This document shows, piece after piece, positions 26,845 to 36,690 of a stretch of DNA of 64,000 nt (within the stretch, counting starts at the first letter, position 1; each line of letters begins with the position of its first letter). The stretch comes from Mycolicibacterium stellerae (GTDB lineage Bacteria; Actinomycetota; Actinomycetes; Mycobacteriales; Mycobacteriaceae): contig NZ_RARC01000009.1 of the NCBI RefSeq assembly GCF_003719305.1, forward strand, positions 62,001 through 126,000, read 5' to 3'. Under the pieces are notes generated by a model, which did no database searches, was not told where the DNA came from, and saw nothing but the letters and a program-made list of their open reading frames with translations. Made by a program: the position numbers and the translations under genes.

Positions 26845-27974
26845 GTCGTCACCAGTCGCTTGGGGTCGAACAACGAGATGGGATGGCCGGTAACACCGTC
26901 GATGGCGAGGTCGGCGAGGATCTCCCCGACGATGGGGACGAACTTGAAGCCGTGACCCGAGAAGCCGCACGCCACCGTGATGTTCTGGGAGTCCGGGTGC
27001 CGGGCGATGACGAAATGCTCGTCGGGCGTATTGGAGTACATGCACGTCGCCGAGTGCAGGCACGGCCCGTCGAGCGCGGGCACCACCTGACCTACCCGAT
27101 GCCGCATCTCGGTGATCTCCTGGTCGTGCACGGTCCGGTCGATGGTCTCCGGTGTGCAGACGATGCCCTTGCGGAAGAAGGCCACCTTCACGCCACCGCC
27201 GGGCCCGTCGATCGCGGGGAAACCGTATGCCTGCATGCCGGTGGCGTCTTCGTGGATCCAGATCGGATGGTTTTCGAACGGCGTTGTGCCGCCGCGCGGG
27301 TCGAACCAGTACAGCACCTGCCGTTCGATGGTGATCGGGATGCCGAACTCGGCTAGCAGCGCGGGAGCCCATGCGCCCGGGCAGATGACGAGTTGTCCGG
27401 CGGTGTAGGTGCCGCGCGCCGTGGTGACGCTTACGCCACCGCCCGTCTCACTCCACTCGATGACCGGCTCACCGAAATGTAGCTCAGCCCCGGCGTTTTC
27501 GGCGAGGTTGAGGTGCGCCTGGACTGTCATCTCCGGTCGCGCGAAGCCTGCCTTGGCTTCGTAGAGTGCGATGTCGCCGGGATACGGTGTGACAGTCGGA
27601 AAGCGGCGCCGGATCTCCGAAGCGTCGAGCATCTCGTGCGCCAGGTCCCAAACCTGGCTGGCCCGTTGGCTTCCCGCGACCGTCACGGCATCCGACGGGC
27701 CCATGAACAGGCCGCCGGTCAGTCGGTAGACCTCGAGTCCGGTGTCGGTGGCGAGCTGGTCCCACAGTTCGTAGGCCCGCAGCAGCAGCGGCACATACGC
27801 CGGGTCCTCGAAGTAGGACTGCCGGATGATGCGTGAGCCGCCGTGGCTTGATCCCTTGTCGTGTGCCGGGGTGAACTTCTCCAGGCCCAGCACGCGCTGA
27901 CCCCTTGCGGCCAGGTGGTACGCGGCGGCGCTGCCCATCCCGCCGAGACCGATGACGATGACGTCGTATCCCAT
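26841..27974 (-). CDS. Monomeric sarcosine oxidase / N-methyl amino acid oxidase
   Basis: A 377-residue FAD oxidase. The FAD motif is [13 protein letters not shown] (9-21); [11 protein letters not shown] follows. Cys311, in [13 protein letters not shown], corresponds to the Cys that binds FAD covalently in monomeric sarcosine oxidase and N-methyltryptophan oxidase. Expected reaction: sarcosine to glycine, with formaldehyde and peroxide. The start at 27974 gives the exact family N-terminus (MGYDVIVIG). It lies 8 bp after the DMG enzyme gene. Confidence 0.88.
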   Translation of the reverse strand: MGYDVIVIGLGGMGSAAAYHLAARGQRVLGLEKFTPAHDKGSSHGGSRIIRQSYFEDPAYVPLLLRAYELWDQLATDTGLEVYRLTGGLFMGPSDAVTVAGSQRASQVWDLAHEMLDASEIRRRFPTVTPYPGDIALYEAKAGFARPEMTVQAHLNLAENAGAELHFGEPVIEWSETGGGVSVTTARGTYTAGQLVICPGAWAPALLAEFGIPITIERQVLYWFDPRGGTTPFENHPIWIHEDATGMQAYGFPAIDGPGGGVKVAFFRKGIVCTPETIDRTVHDQEITEMRHRVGQVVPALDGPCLHSATCMYSNTPDEHFVIARHPDSQNITVACGFSGHGFKFVPIVGEILADLAIDGVTGHPISLFDPKRLVTT

Positions 27975-27982
27975 TGCGTGCG

Positions 27983-30424
27983 TTACCTCTTGATCCGCGC
28001 CATCTCGGGATCGACGACCGGTTCGGCCGCCACGGTGGCCGCAAACCGGGTGCCGCGATAGTCGACGGTCACATCGTCTCCCACCCCGGTTTCGGCGGGC
28101 AGCCAGGCGTAGGCGATGGTGCGGCCGACCGTCGGCGAATACCCGGCGCTGGTCACATATCCCACACATCGGTCATCGACGAAGACCGGTTCCTTGCCGA
28201 GTGCGACGGCGGTCGGGTCGTCGAAGACGATGCTGCGCAGGAACTTCTGCGGCGCGGCCGCCCGTTCCAGCGCCGCCCTGCCGATGAAGTCATCCTTGGC
28301 CATCTTCACCGCGAATTCCACACCCGCGGCGGCGGGCTGATGCTCGGCGGTCATGTCGGTCCCCCACAGCCGGTAGGCCTTCTCGATACGCAGGCTGTTG
28401 AACGCGATCCGCCCCGCGGCGATCACCTCATGGGGTCGACCGGCGTCGAAGAGCAGATCCCACAGCGCGGCACCGTATTCGGCGCTGGTGTATATCTCCC
28501 AACCCAACTCGCCGACATAGGACACCCGCAGCATCGTGACAGGGATCGCGCCGAGGTAGGTCTGCAGTGCGCGGAAGTATTTGAACTTCTCGTGTGACAG
28601 GTCGTCGGGGCACAGCGGCGCCACCATGTCGCGGGCCCGCGGACCCCACACTCCCACGCAGCAGGTGCCGCCGGTGATGTCGCGAAGCGTCACATCGTCG
28701 GGCAGGTGGCGGTGCAACCAGTCAAAATCCATCGGTCCGTTGACGGCGACCTGGAACCTGGTTTCGGCGAGTCGGGCGACGGTGATGTCGCTTCGGATCC
28801 CACCGCTTTCGTCGAGCAGCATCGTGTAGGTGACCGAGCCGACGCTCTTGTCGACGTTGTTGGTGGACATCCGCTGTAGGAATGCCGCCGCTCCTGCGCC
28901 TGCGATCTCGTAGCGGGTCAGCGGGGTCATGTCGTACATCGCGACCCGTTCACGGGTCCACTGCGCCTCGGCGATCGAGATCGGCGACCAGAACCGCGAC
29001 GACCAGTCGTCGCGCTCCGGGAACGGCAGCCCATCGTTGCGAAGCCGTTGCGCCAGTTCGGCGTTCGCCTCGAACCATGCGGGCCGTTCCCAGCCCGCGC
29101 CCTCGTAGAAGAAGGCGCCGAGCTGCTTCTGCCGGTCGTAGAACGGACTGGTGCGCAGGCCGCGCAGCGCCTCACGGAACTGGTAGGGGTGAATGATGTC
29201 GTAGACCTCGACGAAGGCCTGCGAGCTGGTCTGCATGATGAACTCGGGGCTGCGGGCCACGTCCTCGAACCGGTAGAGGTCGCATTCGTGCACGTCGATC
29301 GACGGAGTGCCGTCGACGATCCATTCCGCTGTCGCCTTGGCGACACCGGCGGAGTGTGTCACCCACACCGCCTCGGCCACCCAGAACCCGCTCAGATCGC
29401 GGTGCTCACCCATGATCGAGAGGCCGTCGGGGGTGAACGAGAAGATGCCGTTGAACGCCTCTTCGACCTTGGAATCACCAAGGGCCGGAATGAGTTCGGC
29501 GGCGGCAGACCAGGCGGGTGCGAAGTCTTCTTCGGTGAACGGCAGCATCGAGGGCATCGGCTCACCGGCGGTATCGGCCATCAGCGTGGACATGTCGACC
29601 GGCATCGGCCGGTGGCTGTAGGAGCCGATACCGAGGCGGTCGACGTGCTCGCGGAAATACACGTCCTGGTCCTGATGGCGCAGTATCGGCAGGCCGGCCT
29701 CCGACTGCTCGGTGTTGCGGCCGACTAGTGCGGCGATCTGTCCGGTGCGGGCGTACTGGTGGGCCATCGGCACCAACGGGACGACGAGGCCGACCTGCTT
29801 GGCCAGCTGGGCGCCCCAGAATCCCGCCGCGCACACCACGATGTCGGCGTCGACCACACCATCGGTCGTACGGACACCGGCCACCCTGCCGCCCTTGTCG
29901 ATGATTCCGACGACCTCGGTGTGCGGAACGAACCTGGCGCCGCGGGCAGTGGCGCGTGCGGCCTGGGCTTCGACGGCGCGCACGGCCTTTGCCAGCCCGT
30001 CGGCGGGCGTGTGAAAGCCGCCGAGCACGCGATCGGCGTCGATCAGCGGATGCATCTGTACGCATTCGGCGCGGCTCAGCAGCCGGCCCTCGATCCCCCA
30101 TGCCGCCGCCCAGCCTGCCTTGCGGTGCAGGTCGGCCATGCGCTCGGGGGTGGTGGCCACCTCGAGACCGCCGACCTGATTGAAGACCCAGCCGTCGCGG
30201 TGTTCCAACGAGCAGAACTTCTCGATCGTGTAGCCGGCGAACGCGCTCATCGTCTTCGACGGGTTGGTCGCAAAGACCAGACCCGGCGCATGTGAGGACG
30301 AACCACCCGTGGTGAACAGCGGGCCCCGGTCAAGCACCGTCAGGTCGGTGTACCCGCGTGCGGTGAGCTCGTCGGCAAGGGCCGCTCCGACGACCCCGGC
30401 GCCGATGACGACGACTTTTGGCAT
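27983..30424 (-). CDS. Dimethylglycine oxidase/dehydrogenase with GcvT-like folate domain
   Basis: An 813-residue two-part enzyme. The N-terminal half is a DAO-type flavoprotein ([13 protein letters not shown], residues 8-20); His45 in SSSHAPGLV matches the His that carries FAD covalently in Arthrobacter dimethylglycine oxidase. The C-terminal half (about 430-813) is a GcvT-like aminomethyltransferase domain, which passes the released one-carbon unit to tetrahydrofolate. It should convert dimethylglycine to sarcosine. The ATG at 30424 has AAGGA 11 bases upstream; in-frame ATG 30454 lacks a ribosome site. First gene of the eight-gene operon. Confidence 0.88.
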   Translation of the reverse strand: MPKVVVIGAGVVGAALADELTARGYTDLTVLDRGPLFTTGGSSSHAPGLVFATNPSKTMSAFAGYTIEKFCSLEHRDGWVFNQVGGLEVATTPERMADLHRKAGWAAAWGIEGRLLSRAECVQMHPLIDADRVLGGFHTPADGLAKAVRAVEAQAARATARGARFVPHTEVVGIIDKGGRVAGVRTTDGVVDADIVVCAAGFWGAQLAKQVGLVVPLVPMAHQYARTGQIAALVGRNTEQSEAGLPILRHQDQDVYFREHVDRLGIGSYSHRPMPVDMSTLMADTAGEPMPSMLPFTEEDFAPAWSAAAELIPALGDSKVEEAFNGIFSFTPDGLSIMGEHRDLSGFWVAEAVWVTHSAGVAKATAEWIVDGTPSIDVHECDLYRFEDVARSPEFIMQTSSQAFVEVYDIIHPYQFREALRGLRTSPFYDRQKQLGAFFYEGAGWERPAWFEANAELAQRLRNDGLPFPERDDWSSRFWSPISIAEAQWTRERVAMYDMTPLTRYEIAGAGAAAFLQRMSTNNVDKSVGSVTYTMLLDESGGIRSDITVARLAETRFQVAVNGPMDFDWLHRHLPDDVTLRDITGGTCCVGVWGPRARDMVAPLCPDDLSHEKFKYFRALQTYLGAIPVTMLRVSYVGELGWEIYTSAEYGAALWDLLFDAGRPHEVIAAGRIAFNSLRIEKAYRLWGTDMTAEHQPAAAGVEFAVKMAKDDFIGRAALERAAAPQKFLRSIVFDDPTAVALGKEPVFVDDRCVGYVTSAGYSPTVGRTIAYAWLPAETGVGDDVTVDYRGTRFAATVAAEPVVDPEMARIKR

Positions 30425-30458
30425 GAATGAGCCGATCCTTGGACTGTTGCTCATGGCG

Positions 30459-30481
30459 CAACGCGTTGTGCAGTGCGCAAC
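30459..30481. promoter_or_regulatory. Overlapping dyads upstream of the betaine operon (candidate operator)
   Basis: Two inverted repeats share a half-site. CAACGCGTTG at 30459-30468 is a perfect 10-bp palindrome. GTTGtGCAgTGCgCAAC at 30465-30481 is a second dyad with matched arms except for one pair. They lie 35-57 bp upstream of the first gene of the operon, in the 192-bp gap to prcA. The likely ligand is the IclR protein encoded at the operon's end. Confidence 0.45.
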
Positions 30482-30616
30482 ATATCGTCCCTCGGCGGAC
30501 ATGCGACGTCAACCGGGACACGCGGAATACGGCGCCGAGCCTGCTGGGAGATCGCGATCTCGACGCGTCACTCGATCTGTGCGCAGTCTCGGGGAAGGCC
30601 GGACGGCGTCAGCGAC

Positions 30617-31345
30617 CTATTCGGCCGCGGCTTCGGACCCTTCGTCGGACGGCAGCACCGCGTCCAGCGCGGGACCGACGATGCGCCGGAAAGCCCGCCG
30701 GGGGCGATTCACGTCGAGGATGGCGACCTCGAGCGTGTCGGGCCCGAGGCTGCGGGTCTCGGAACCGTTGCCACCCCCCTTGAGGGCCTCGACGGCGATC
30801 TTCACCGCCTCGGAGAGCTTGGTGTTCTCCGCGTAGGACTCTTTGAGCTTCTCGATGATCGGTTCGGTCGTGCCGCCCATCACCACGAAATGGGGTTCGT
30901 CGGCGATCGAGCCGTCATAGGTGATGCGGTAGAGCTCCGGCGCCTTGGTCTCGCCGAAGTGCGCCACCTCGGCCACACACAACTCGACCTCGTAGGGCTT
31001 GGCCTGCTCGGTGAATATCGTGCCGAGCGTCTGCGCATACACATTCGCCAGCTGGCGGCCGGTGACGTCACGCCTGTCGTAGGCGTAGCCGCGGGTGTCG
31101 GCGAACTGGATGCCGCCGCGGCGCAGGTTGTCGAATTCGTTGAACCTGCCGACCGCGGCGAACCCCACCCGGTCGTACAGCTCGCTGACCTTCTGCAGCG
31201 AGCGCGATGGGTTCTCGGCGACGAACAGCACGCCGGAGTCGTATGCGAGCACCACCACGCTGCGACCGCGCGCAATACCCTTACGGGCGAGCTCCGAGCG
31301 CTCGCGCATCGCCTGCTCTGGCGAGATGAAATACGGAAAGCTCAC
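30617..31345 (-). CDS. prcA: PrcA, proteasome alpha subunit
   Basis: A 242-residue proteasome alpha subunit. It begins with the gate-forming N-terminus ([20 protein letters not shown]) and has the alpha-type fold without a catalytic Thr. Seven copies form each outer ring of the 20S core, and Mpa docks on it. The C-terminus is Ala/Glu-rich and disordered. Its GTG start overlaps the prcB stop by four bases, so subunits are made in a coupled way. Confidence 0.96.
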   Translation of the reverse strand: MSFPYFISPEQAMRERSELARKGIARGRSVVVLAYDSGVLFVAENPSRSLQKVSELYDRVGFAAVGRFNEFDNLRRGGIQFADTRGYAYDRRDVTGRQLANVYAQTLGTIFTEQAKPYEVELCVAEVAHFGETKAPELYRITYDGSIADEPHFVVMGGTTEPIIEKLKESYAENTKLSEAVKIAVEALKGGGNGSETRSLGPDTLEVAILDVNRPRRAFRRIVGPALDAVLPSDEGSEAAAE

Positions 31346-32250
31346 GAGTCGCCCCGCGCATCGGTCGACGGTCCGGAGGTGTGGCGGAATGTGTCCTCAC
31401 CGGAGCGACTTTCGATGACCTCACGAGCCAGGGCGGCGATCCGTTCCTCGGAAACCTCCTCGGCGCCATCGGCTCCCAGCGTCACCGCGGTCGGGTAGAT
31501 GCCACGGACCAGGTCCGGTCCACCGGTCGCGGAGTCGTCGTCGGCGGCGTCGTACAGTCCCTCGATCGCCACCCGGAGCGCCGAATCGGCGTCGGCCACC
31601 TGGGAGTACAGCTTCTTGATGGAGGACTTGGCGAAGATCGAGCCGGACCCGACGGACTGATAGCCCTCTTCCTCGAAATTCCAGCCACCGGCCGCGTCGA
31701 ACGACACGATCCGCCCCGCGGCCTGCGGGTTCGGATCGTCGAGGTCGTAGCCGGCAAGCAACGGCAGCGCGACGAAGCCCTGCAGTGCCGCACCGAGATT
31801 GCCCCGCACCATGGTCGCCAATCGGTTCACCTTGCCGGGGAAAGTCAGCGGCACACCCTCGACCTTCTCGTAGTGCTCGAGTTCGACGGCGTAGAGGCGG
31901 GCGAACTCGACGGCGATCGCCGCAGTGCCCGCGATGCCCGTCGCGGTGTAGTCGTCGGTGATGTACACCTTTTTCACGTCACGGCTGGCGATCATATTGC
32001 CCTGCGTCGCGCGGCGGTCGCCGGCCATCACCACGCCGCCGGGATACGTCAGCGCGACGATCGTGGTGCCGTGTGGCAGCGCGTCACCCGCTGCGACGGT
32101 CTGATGCTGCGACCCGGTTCTGTTCATGGGCAGAAGTTCTGGCGCCTGACGCCGCAGCAGTTCAGAAAAGGACGACAGGCTTACCGGTACTGAAGGTGCT
32201 CCGGGAAGGGGCGATGGGAAGTGCAGCTGATCGCGTTGCGGCCAGCTCAC
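31342..32250 (-). CDS. prcB: PrcB, proteasome beta subunit
   Basis: A 302-residue precursor of the catalytic subunit. A propeptide of 61 residues ends in ALPHG and Thr62 (TTIVAL) becomes the N-terminal nucleophile after self-cleavage. The GTG at 32250 overlaps the pup stop (GTGA at 32247-32250) and gives VSWPQRDQL, close to the M. tuberculosis N-terminus; the frame runs further upstream through pup but is not used. Order pup-prcB-prcA is the conserved one. Confidence 0.96.
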   Translation of the reverse strand: MSWPQRDQLHFPSPLPGAPSVPVSLSSFSELLRRQAPELLPMNRTGSQHQTVAAGDALPHGTTIVALTYPGGVVMAGDRRATQGNMIASRDVKKVYITDDYTATGIAGTAAIAVEFARLYAVELEHYEKVEGVPLTFPGKVNRLATMVRGNLGAALQGFVALPLLAGYDLDDPNPQAAGRIVSFDAAGGWNFEEEGYQSVGSGSIFAKSSIKKLYSQVADADSALRVAIEGLYDAADDDSATGGPDLVRGIYPTAVTLGADGAEEVSEERIAALAREVIESRSGEDTFRHTSGPSTDARGDS

Positions 32251-32441
32251 TGGCCACCCTTCTGGACGTACGCACGCACGAAGTCCTCGGCGTTCTCCTC
32301 GAGAACGTCGTCGATCTCGTCGAGCAGATCGTCGGTCTCCTCGGTCAGCTTCTCGCGACGCTCCTGCCCGGCGGCCGTGCTGCCGGTGAGGTCGTCGTCC
32401 TCGCCGCCACCACCACCACGCTTGGTCTGCTCCTGAGCCAT
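32247..32441 (-). CDS. pup: Pup, prokaryotic ubiquitin-like protein
   Basis: A 64-residue disordered protein that PafA joins to lysines of target proteins and Mpa recognises. The C-terminus YVQKGGQ ends in Gln, which Dop must deamidate to Glu before ligation. The helical Mpa-binding region ([18 protein letters not shown]) is intact. I chose ATG 32441 ([12 protein letters not shown]), which fits the M. tuberculosis length; an upstream ATG adds four residues. It is 103 bp downstream of dop, a gap that may carry its own promoter. Confidence 0.97.
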   Translation of the reverse strand: MAQEQTKRGGGGGEDDDLTGSTAAGQERREKLTEETDDLLDEIDDVLEENAEDFVRAYVQKGGQ

Positions 32442-32544
32442 CGCTGCCTCCACCCATCGTCTAAGCCTTGCTGGCGGGCTGTGTCGCCGCCCGTCGGTTC
32501 CTCCACACTACCGTTCGGTGGCCGGATTGCCTGGGATAGCGGGG

Positions 32545-34041
32545 CTAGTTGGTGAGCTGTTCTACCAATTCGGCAGCGCTGTCCACGGAGTCCAGCAGCG
32601 CTCCGACATGGGCTTTGCTGCCCCGTAACGGCTCGAGGGTTGGAATCCGGACGAGCGAATCGCCGCCGAGGTCGAAGATGACCGAGTCCCAGCTGGCCGC
32701 GGCGATGTCGGCGCCGAAGCGGCGAAGGCACTCGCCACGGAAGTATGCGCGGGTGTCCGTCGGCGGGTTGTCGACGGCGTCGAGCACCTGCTGTTCGGTG
32801 ACCAGGCGCTTCATCGACCCGCGCGCGACCAGCCGGTTGTAGAGCCCCTTGTCGAGACGCACATCGGAGTACTGCAGGTCGACCAGGTGCAGGCGCGGCG
32901 CCGACCAGTTGAGGTTCTCTCGGCTGCGGAAACCTTCGAACAGCCGGAGTTTCGCAGGCCAGTCCAGGATCTCGGCGCATTCCATCGGGTCCCGCTCCAG
33001 CAGATCGAGCACGTTCGCCCAGGTCGCCACGACGTCGGCGGCACGCGGGTCGGGGTCGCGGCTGTCCACCAGCTTGGCCACCCGGTCGAGGTAAATCCGT
33101 TGCAGCGCAAGGGCAGTCAGCTCCCGGCCGTCTGCCAGCGCAACGGTGGCACGCAGCGACGGGTCGCGGCTGACGACATGCACGGCGTGCACGGGCCTGG
33201 CAAGGGCCAGGTCGGTGAGGTCGATGCCTTCTTCGATCAGGTCGAGCACCAGCGACGTCGTACCGAGCTTGAGATAGGTGGAGGTCTCGGCGAGGTTCGC
33301 GTCACCGATGATGACGTGCAGCCGCCGGTACTTGTCGGCGTCGGCGTGCGGCTCGTCGCGGGTGTTGATGATGCCGCGCTTGAGTGTGGTCTCCAGACCG
33401 ACCTCGACCTCGATGTAGTCGGAGCGCTGCGACAGCTGGAAGCCCGGTTCGTCGCCCGATGGGCCGATGCCCACCCGGCCTGAGCCGGTGATCACCTGGC
33501 GGGATACCAAGAATGGCGTCAGACCCGCGATCACGGCCGAAAACGGCGTCTGGCGCGACATCAAGTAGTTCTCGTGCGAACCGTATGACGCGCCCTTGCC
33601 GTCCACGTTGTTCTTGTAGAGCTGCAGCTTCGCCGCCCCAGGCACGCTGGCCACGTGGCGCGCCGCGGCCTCCATCACCCGCTCACCCGCCTTGTCCCAG
33701 ATGACCGCGTCCATCGGGTCGGTGCACTCGGGCGCCGAATACTCCGGATGCGCGTGGTCGACGTACAGCCGCGCGCCGTTGGTCAGGATCATGTTGGCCG
33801 CGCCGACCTCGTCGGCGTCGACCACCGGTGGCGGGCCCGCAGACCGGCTCAGGTCGAAGCCTCGAGCGTCGCGCAGCGGCGATTCCACCTCGTAGTCCCA
33901 CCGGGTGCGCTTCGCACGCTGAATGCCCGCGGCGGCCGCATAGGCCAGCACGGCCTGCGTCGACGTCAGGATCGGATTCGCGGTCGGGTCGGACGGCGAG
34001 GAGATGCCGTACTCGACCTCGGTCCCGATAATCCGTTGCAT
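32545..34041 (-). CDS. dop: Dop, deamidase/depupylase of Pup
   Basis: A 498-residue homologue of PafA that deamidates Pup-Gln to Pup-Glu and removes Pup from substrates. The ATP site begins [10 protein letters not shown], and the catalytic Asp95 is in [10 protein letters not shown]. The Dop loop (about residues 38-80, [19 protein letters not shown]), absent in PafA, distinguishes the two. It precedes pup on the same strand. Divergent from the membrane protein gene at 34081 with 39 bp between. Confidence 0.96.
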   Translation of the reverse strand: MQRIIGTEVEYGISSPSDPTANPILTSTQAVLAYAAAAGIQRAKRTRWDYEVESPLRDARGFDLSRSAGPPPVVDADEVGAANMILTNGARLYVDHAHPEYSAPECTDPMDAVIWDKAGERVMEAAARHVASVPGAAKLQLYKNNVDGKGASYGSHENYLMSRQTPFSAVIAGLTPFLVSRQVITGSGRVGIGPSGDEPGFQLSQRSDYIEVEVGLETTLKRGIINTRDEPHADADKYRRLHVIIGDANLAETSTYLKLGTTSLVLDLIEEGIDLTDLALARPVHAVHVVSRDPSLRATVALADGRELTALALQRIYLDRVAKLVDSRDPDPRAADVVATWANVLDLLERDPMECAEILDWPAKLRLFEGFRSRENLNWSAPRLHLVDLQYSDVRLDKGLYNRLVARGSMKRLVTEQQVLDAVDNPPTDTRAYFRGECLRRFGADIAAASWDSVIFDLGGDSLVRIPTLEPLRGSKAHVGALLDSVDSAAELVEQLTN

Positions 34042-34080
34042 ATCCCCAGACTAGGGGACGTGTCGAAGTAGCCTGCGACC

Positions 34081-35247
34081 GTGCCACCGGAGCAGCAGAA
34101 GACAACTCCCGCGCAACGGCGCGCTGCCGACCGCTGGTTCCTCGAGCGAGGACTGCCCGCTGTGCTCCGGCCTGGCGCATTGGTGCGGCGACTGTGGCCG
34201 CGCTGTGCGCCCGCGTTGGCGGCGTTCGCGGTGTGCATGGCCAACTCCATCCTCGTCGTGCTGGTCACCGGCAAGCACACGATCGACATCAACGGGGAGC
34301 CAACCCGCACAGAGTGGTTCGTCCTGGCGCTGCTGATACTGGTACTCCCTGTCGCGGCGACGGTCGGTTGGCTCGTCTCGCGTATCCGCAGTGCGCGCAC
34401 CCGCACGGTGGTGTCGGCGGTGTCTGTCGGCGTGGCGATCGCCGCGGGCGTGCTCGGTGGCCCGAGCGCGCGAGTGCTGACAAATTTGGTGTTCGAGGGC
34501 ATCGTGATCGTCGTCGCGTTGGCGCTCACCGCATGCGGCGTCGGGTCCATCCTGGGGTGGGGTCTGCGCACCGCCATGGAAAACGTCGCATCGGTCGGCG
34601 CGCTCTTCGTGCGCGCGCTGCCTGTCGTCCTGCTCACCGTCCTGGTCTTCTTCAATACGTACGTGTGGTCGATGTCGTCGACCATCAGTCGCGGCAGGCT
34701 ATGGCTGGCCCTGATATTTCTCGCCATGATCGCGACCGCGTTCATCACGTCGGCGACAGTGGAACGGGTGCGCCCGATGTTGGCGGGAGACCGCCAATCC
34801 TCAGACGACAACGTCCGATTGACCGGCACGCCCTTCGAGAAAATGCCCCACCCGGCGGCCGGCTATCCGTTGTCCAGGACGGAGCGAATCAACGTGGTGT
34901 TCGTGCTCGCCACATCGCAGGTGCTTCAGGTCGGATTGGTGGCCATCGTCGCCGGTCTGATCTTCTTCGTGCTCGGTCTGATCCTGCTGAGCCCGCAACT
35001 GCTGGCGCAGTGGACACGAAACGGTCCGAGCGACGGGCAGATCCTGGGGATGACGCTGCCCGTCCCGCAGGCGCTGATTCAGATCAGCATGTTCCTTGCC
35101 GCGATGACGTTCATGTACGTCAGCGCGCGGGCCGTCGGCGACAAGGACTATCGAGCCCGCTTCCTTGACCCGCTCATCGACGATCTCCGGCTAACCCTGG
35201 TGGCGCGCAGCCGCTACCGTGCCGCGGTTTCGGGCATCGGTTCGTAA
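34081..35247 (+). CDS. Polytopic membrane protein, copy 1 (Rv2113-like)
   Basis: A 388-residue integral membrane protein with about seven or eight hydrophobic segments. No enzymatic motif is visible. It shares its N-terminal motif (WFLERGLPAVL) and its C-terminal motif (YRARFLDPLIDDL...RYR) with the protein at 38083-39252, so the two are paralogues. Between the membrane segments lies a cytosolic loop of about 50 residues (MLAGDRQSSDDN). M. tuberculosis has one such gene (Rv2113) beside dop. Function unknown. Confidence 0.75.
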   Translation: MPPEQQKTTPAQRRAADRWFLERGLPAVLRPGALVRRLWPRCAPALAAFAVCMANSILVVLVTGKHTIDINGEPTRTEWFVLALLILVLPVAATVGWLVSRIRSARTRTVVSAVSVGVAIAAGVLGGPSARVLTNLVFEGIVIVVALALTACGVGSILGWGLRTAMENVASVGALFVRALPVVLLTVLVFFNTYVWSMSSTISRGRLWLALIFLAMIATAFITSATVERVRPMLAGDRQSSDDNVRLTGTPFEKMPHPAAGYPLSRTERINVVFVLATSQVLQVGLVAIVAGLIFFVLGLILLSPQLLAQWTRNGPSDGQILGMTLPVPQALIQISMFLAAMTFMYVSARAVGDKDYRARFLDPLIDDLRLTLVARSRYRAAVSGIGS

Positions 35248-35355
35248 CCCGTTCTTAGCGATTTCACAGCGACCTCTTGTCAGGGTCGCATGCCTGCAGA
35301 TCAACGACGAACTGACAGTGCACTTTTCATGGGTGGACAACAGCTTAGGGAGAAC

Positions 35356-35991
35356 ATGTTGGTAATCGGTCGGATGGTCGTAGCGATGGTGTTGGCGGTC
35401 GCGGCTCTTTTTTCGAGCAGCGCTACCTCACACGCAGGACTGGACAACGAGCTGAGCCTGGTTGACGGTCAGGATCGGACGTTGACGATCCAGCAGTGGG
35501 ATACCTTCCTCAACGGCGTGTTTCCGCTGGACCGCAACCGGCTGACCCGTGAGTGGTTCCACTCGGGTCGCGCCAAGTACATCGTCTCGGGTCCTGGCGC
35601 CGACGAATTCGAGGGCACGCTGGAGCTGGGCTACCAGATCGGCTTCCCCTGGTCGCTGGGCGTTGGCATCAACTTCAGCTACACCACCCCCAACATCCTG
35701 CTCGACGACGTCTCGCTGTTCCCGGTGTTCAACCCGTTGGGCTCGGTCATCACGCCCAACCTGTTCCCCGGTGTGTCGATCAGCGCTGACCTGGGCAACG
35801 GCCCCGGCATCCAAGAGGTTGCGACCTTCTCGGTTGACGTGGCAGGCCCGGCAAACGGTGTGGCGGTCTCCAACGCGCACGGCACCGTGACCGGTGCGGC
35901 CGGCGGCGTGCTGCTGCGTCCGTTCGCCCGTCTGATCTCGTCGGCCGGTGACAGCGTCACCACCTACGGCGAACCGTGGGATATGGCGTAG
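35356..35991 (+). CDS. MspA-family outer-membrane porin
   Basis: A 211-residue precursor: a 27-residue signal peptide ending TSHA, then a mature protein of 184 residues beginning GLDNELSLVDGQ, the same length as MspA. MspA forms an octameric channel through the mycolic acid membrane. Almost the whole chain matches MspA from memory, but the constriction loop differs: Asp90 and Asp91 are kept, and the usual Gly92-Asp93 is Val-Ser (DDVSLFPVFNP). ATG 35356 follows AGGGAGA. Next to the proteasome locus rather than at the known msp loci of M. smegmatis; which paralogue it is remains open. Confidence 0.93.
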   Translation: MLVIGRMVVAMVLAVAALFSSSATSHAGLDNELSLVDGQDRTLTIQQWDTFLNGVFPLDRNRLTREWFHSGRAKYIVSGPGADEFEGTLELGYQIGFPWSLGVGINFSYTTPNILLDDVSLFPVFNPLGSVITPNLFPGVSISADLGNGPGIQEVATFSVDVAGPANGVAVSNAHGTVTGAAGGVLLRPFARLISSAGDSVTTYGEPWDMA

Positions 35992-36000
35992 TTTCGCGCC

Positions 36001-36690
36001 ATGAGGGTGCTGATCGTCGAGGACGAGGAACGACTCGCCTCGACGCTCGCCATCGGACTGCGCGCCGAGGGTTTCCTCGTCGTGCACGTGTCCAATGGCG
36101 TCGATGGGCTGTGGCAGGCCGCGGAGAACGACTTCGACGTCATCGTGTTGGACATCATGTTGCCGGGCTTGAACGGCTACGAGGTGCTTCGCAGGCTGCG
36201 GGCGCGCAAGGTGTGGACGCCGGTGCTGATGTTGACGGCCAAGGATGGTGACTACGACCAGACCGACGCCTTCGACCTCGGCGCCGACGACTACCTGACC
36301 AAACCGTTCTCCTTCATCGTGCTCGTCGCGCGGCTTCGGGCGCTCGTGCGTCGTGGGGCACCGCAACGGCCCGCGGTCCTGACAGCAGGCACGTTGACGC
36401 TCGACCCCGCGCGGCGGGTGGTCGAACGGGCCGCCAAGGTGATTCGGTTGACACCGAGGGAATACGGGCTCCTGGAATTCCTGATGCGCCACAAGGACAC
36501 CGTCGTCACGAAAACCGAGATTCTGCAGAGCGTTTGGGATGCGCACTACAGCGGACCGGACAACGTCGTAGAGGTATACGTCGGCTATGTCCGCCGCAAA
36601 ATCGATATCCCCTTCGGCACCAACACCATCGAGACGATCCGCGGCGTCGGTTACCGACTCGAGTCGGGCGCATACGCCAACGGCAACTGA
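36001..36690 (+). CDS. OmpR/PhoB-family response regulator
   Basis: A 229-residue regulator: receiver domain (1-115) with acidic pocket EDEE, phospho-acceptor Asp51 (VIVLDIMLPG) and Lys in YLTKPFS, then a winged-helix DNA-binding domain (about 130-225; LTPREYGLLEFL, GVGYRLE). It starts 9 bp after the porin stop, so it may be co-transcribed with the porin. Its partner kinase is on the opposite strand and the two genes overlap tail to tail by 40 bp. It may regulate the porin; this is inferred from position. Confidence 0.9.
   Translation: MRVLIVEDEERLASTLAIGLRAEGFLVVHVSNGVDGLWQAAENDFDVIVLDIMLPGLNGYEVLRRLRARKVWTPVLMLTAKDGDYDQTDAFDLGADDYLTKPFSFIVLVARLRALVRRGAPQRPAVLTAGTLTLDPARRVVERAAKVIRLTPREYGLLEFLMRHKDTVVTKTEILQSVWDAHYSGPDNVVEVYVGYVRRKIDIPFGTNTIETIRGVGYRLESGAYANGN

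Noticed and set aside
25681..27372. A 563-residue frame that would extend the Rieske oxygenase upstream
   Set aside because: The extra N-terminal part lies inside the sarcosine-oxidase gene in another frame. The ATG at 26844 overlaps that gene's stop in the usual ATGA fashion.
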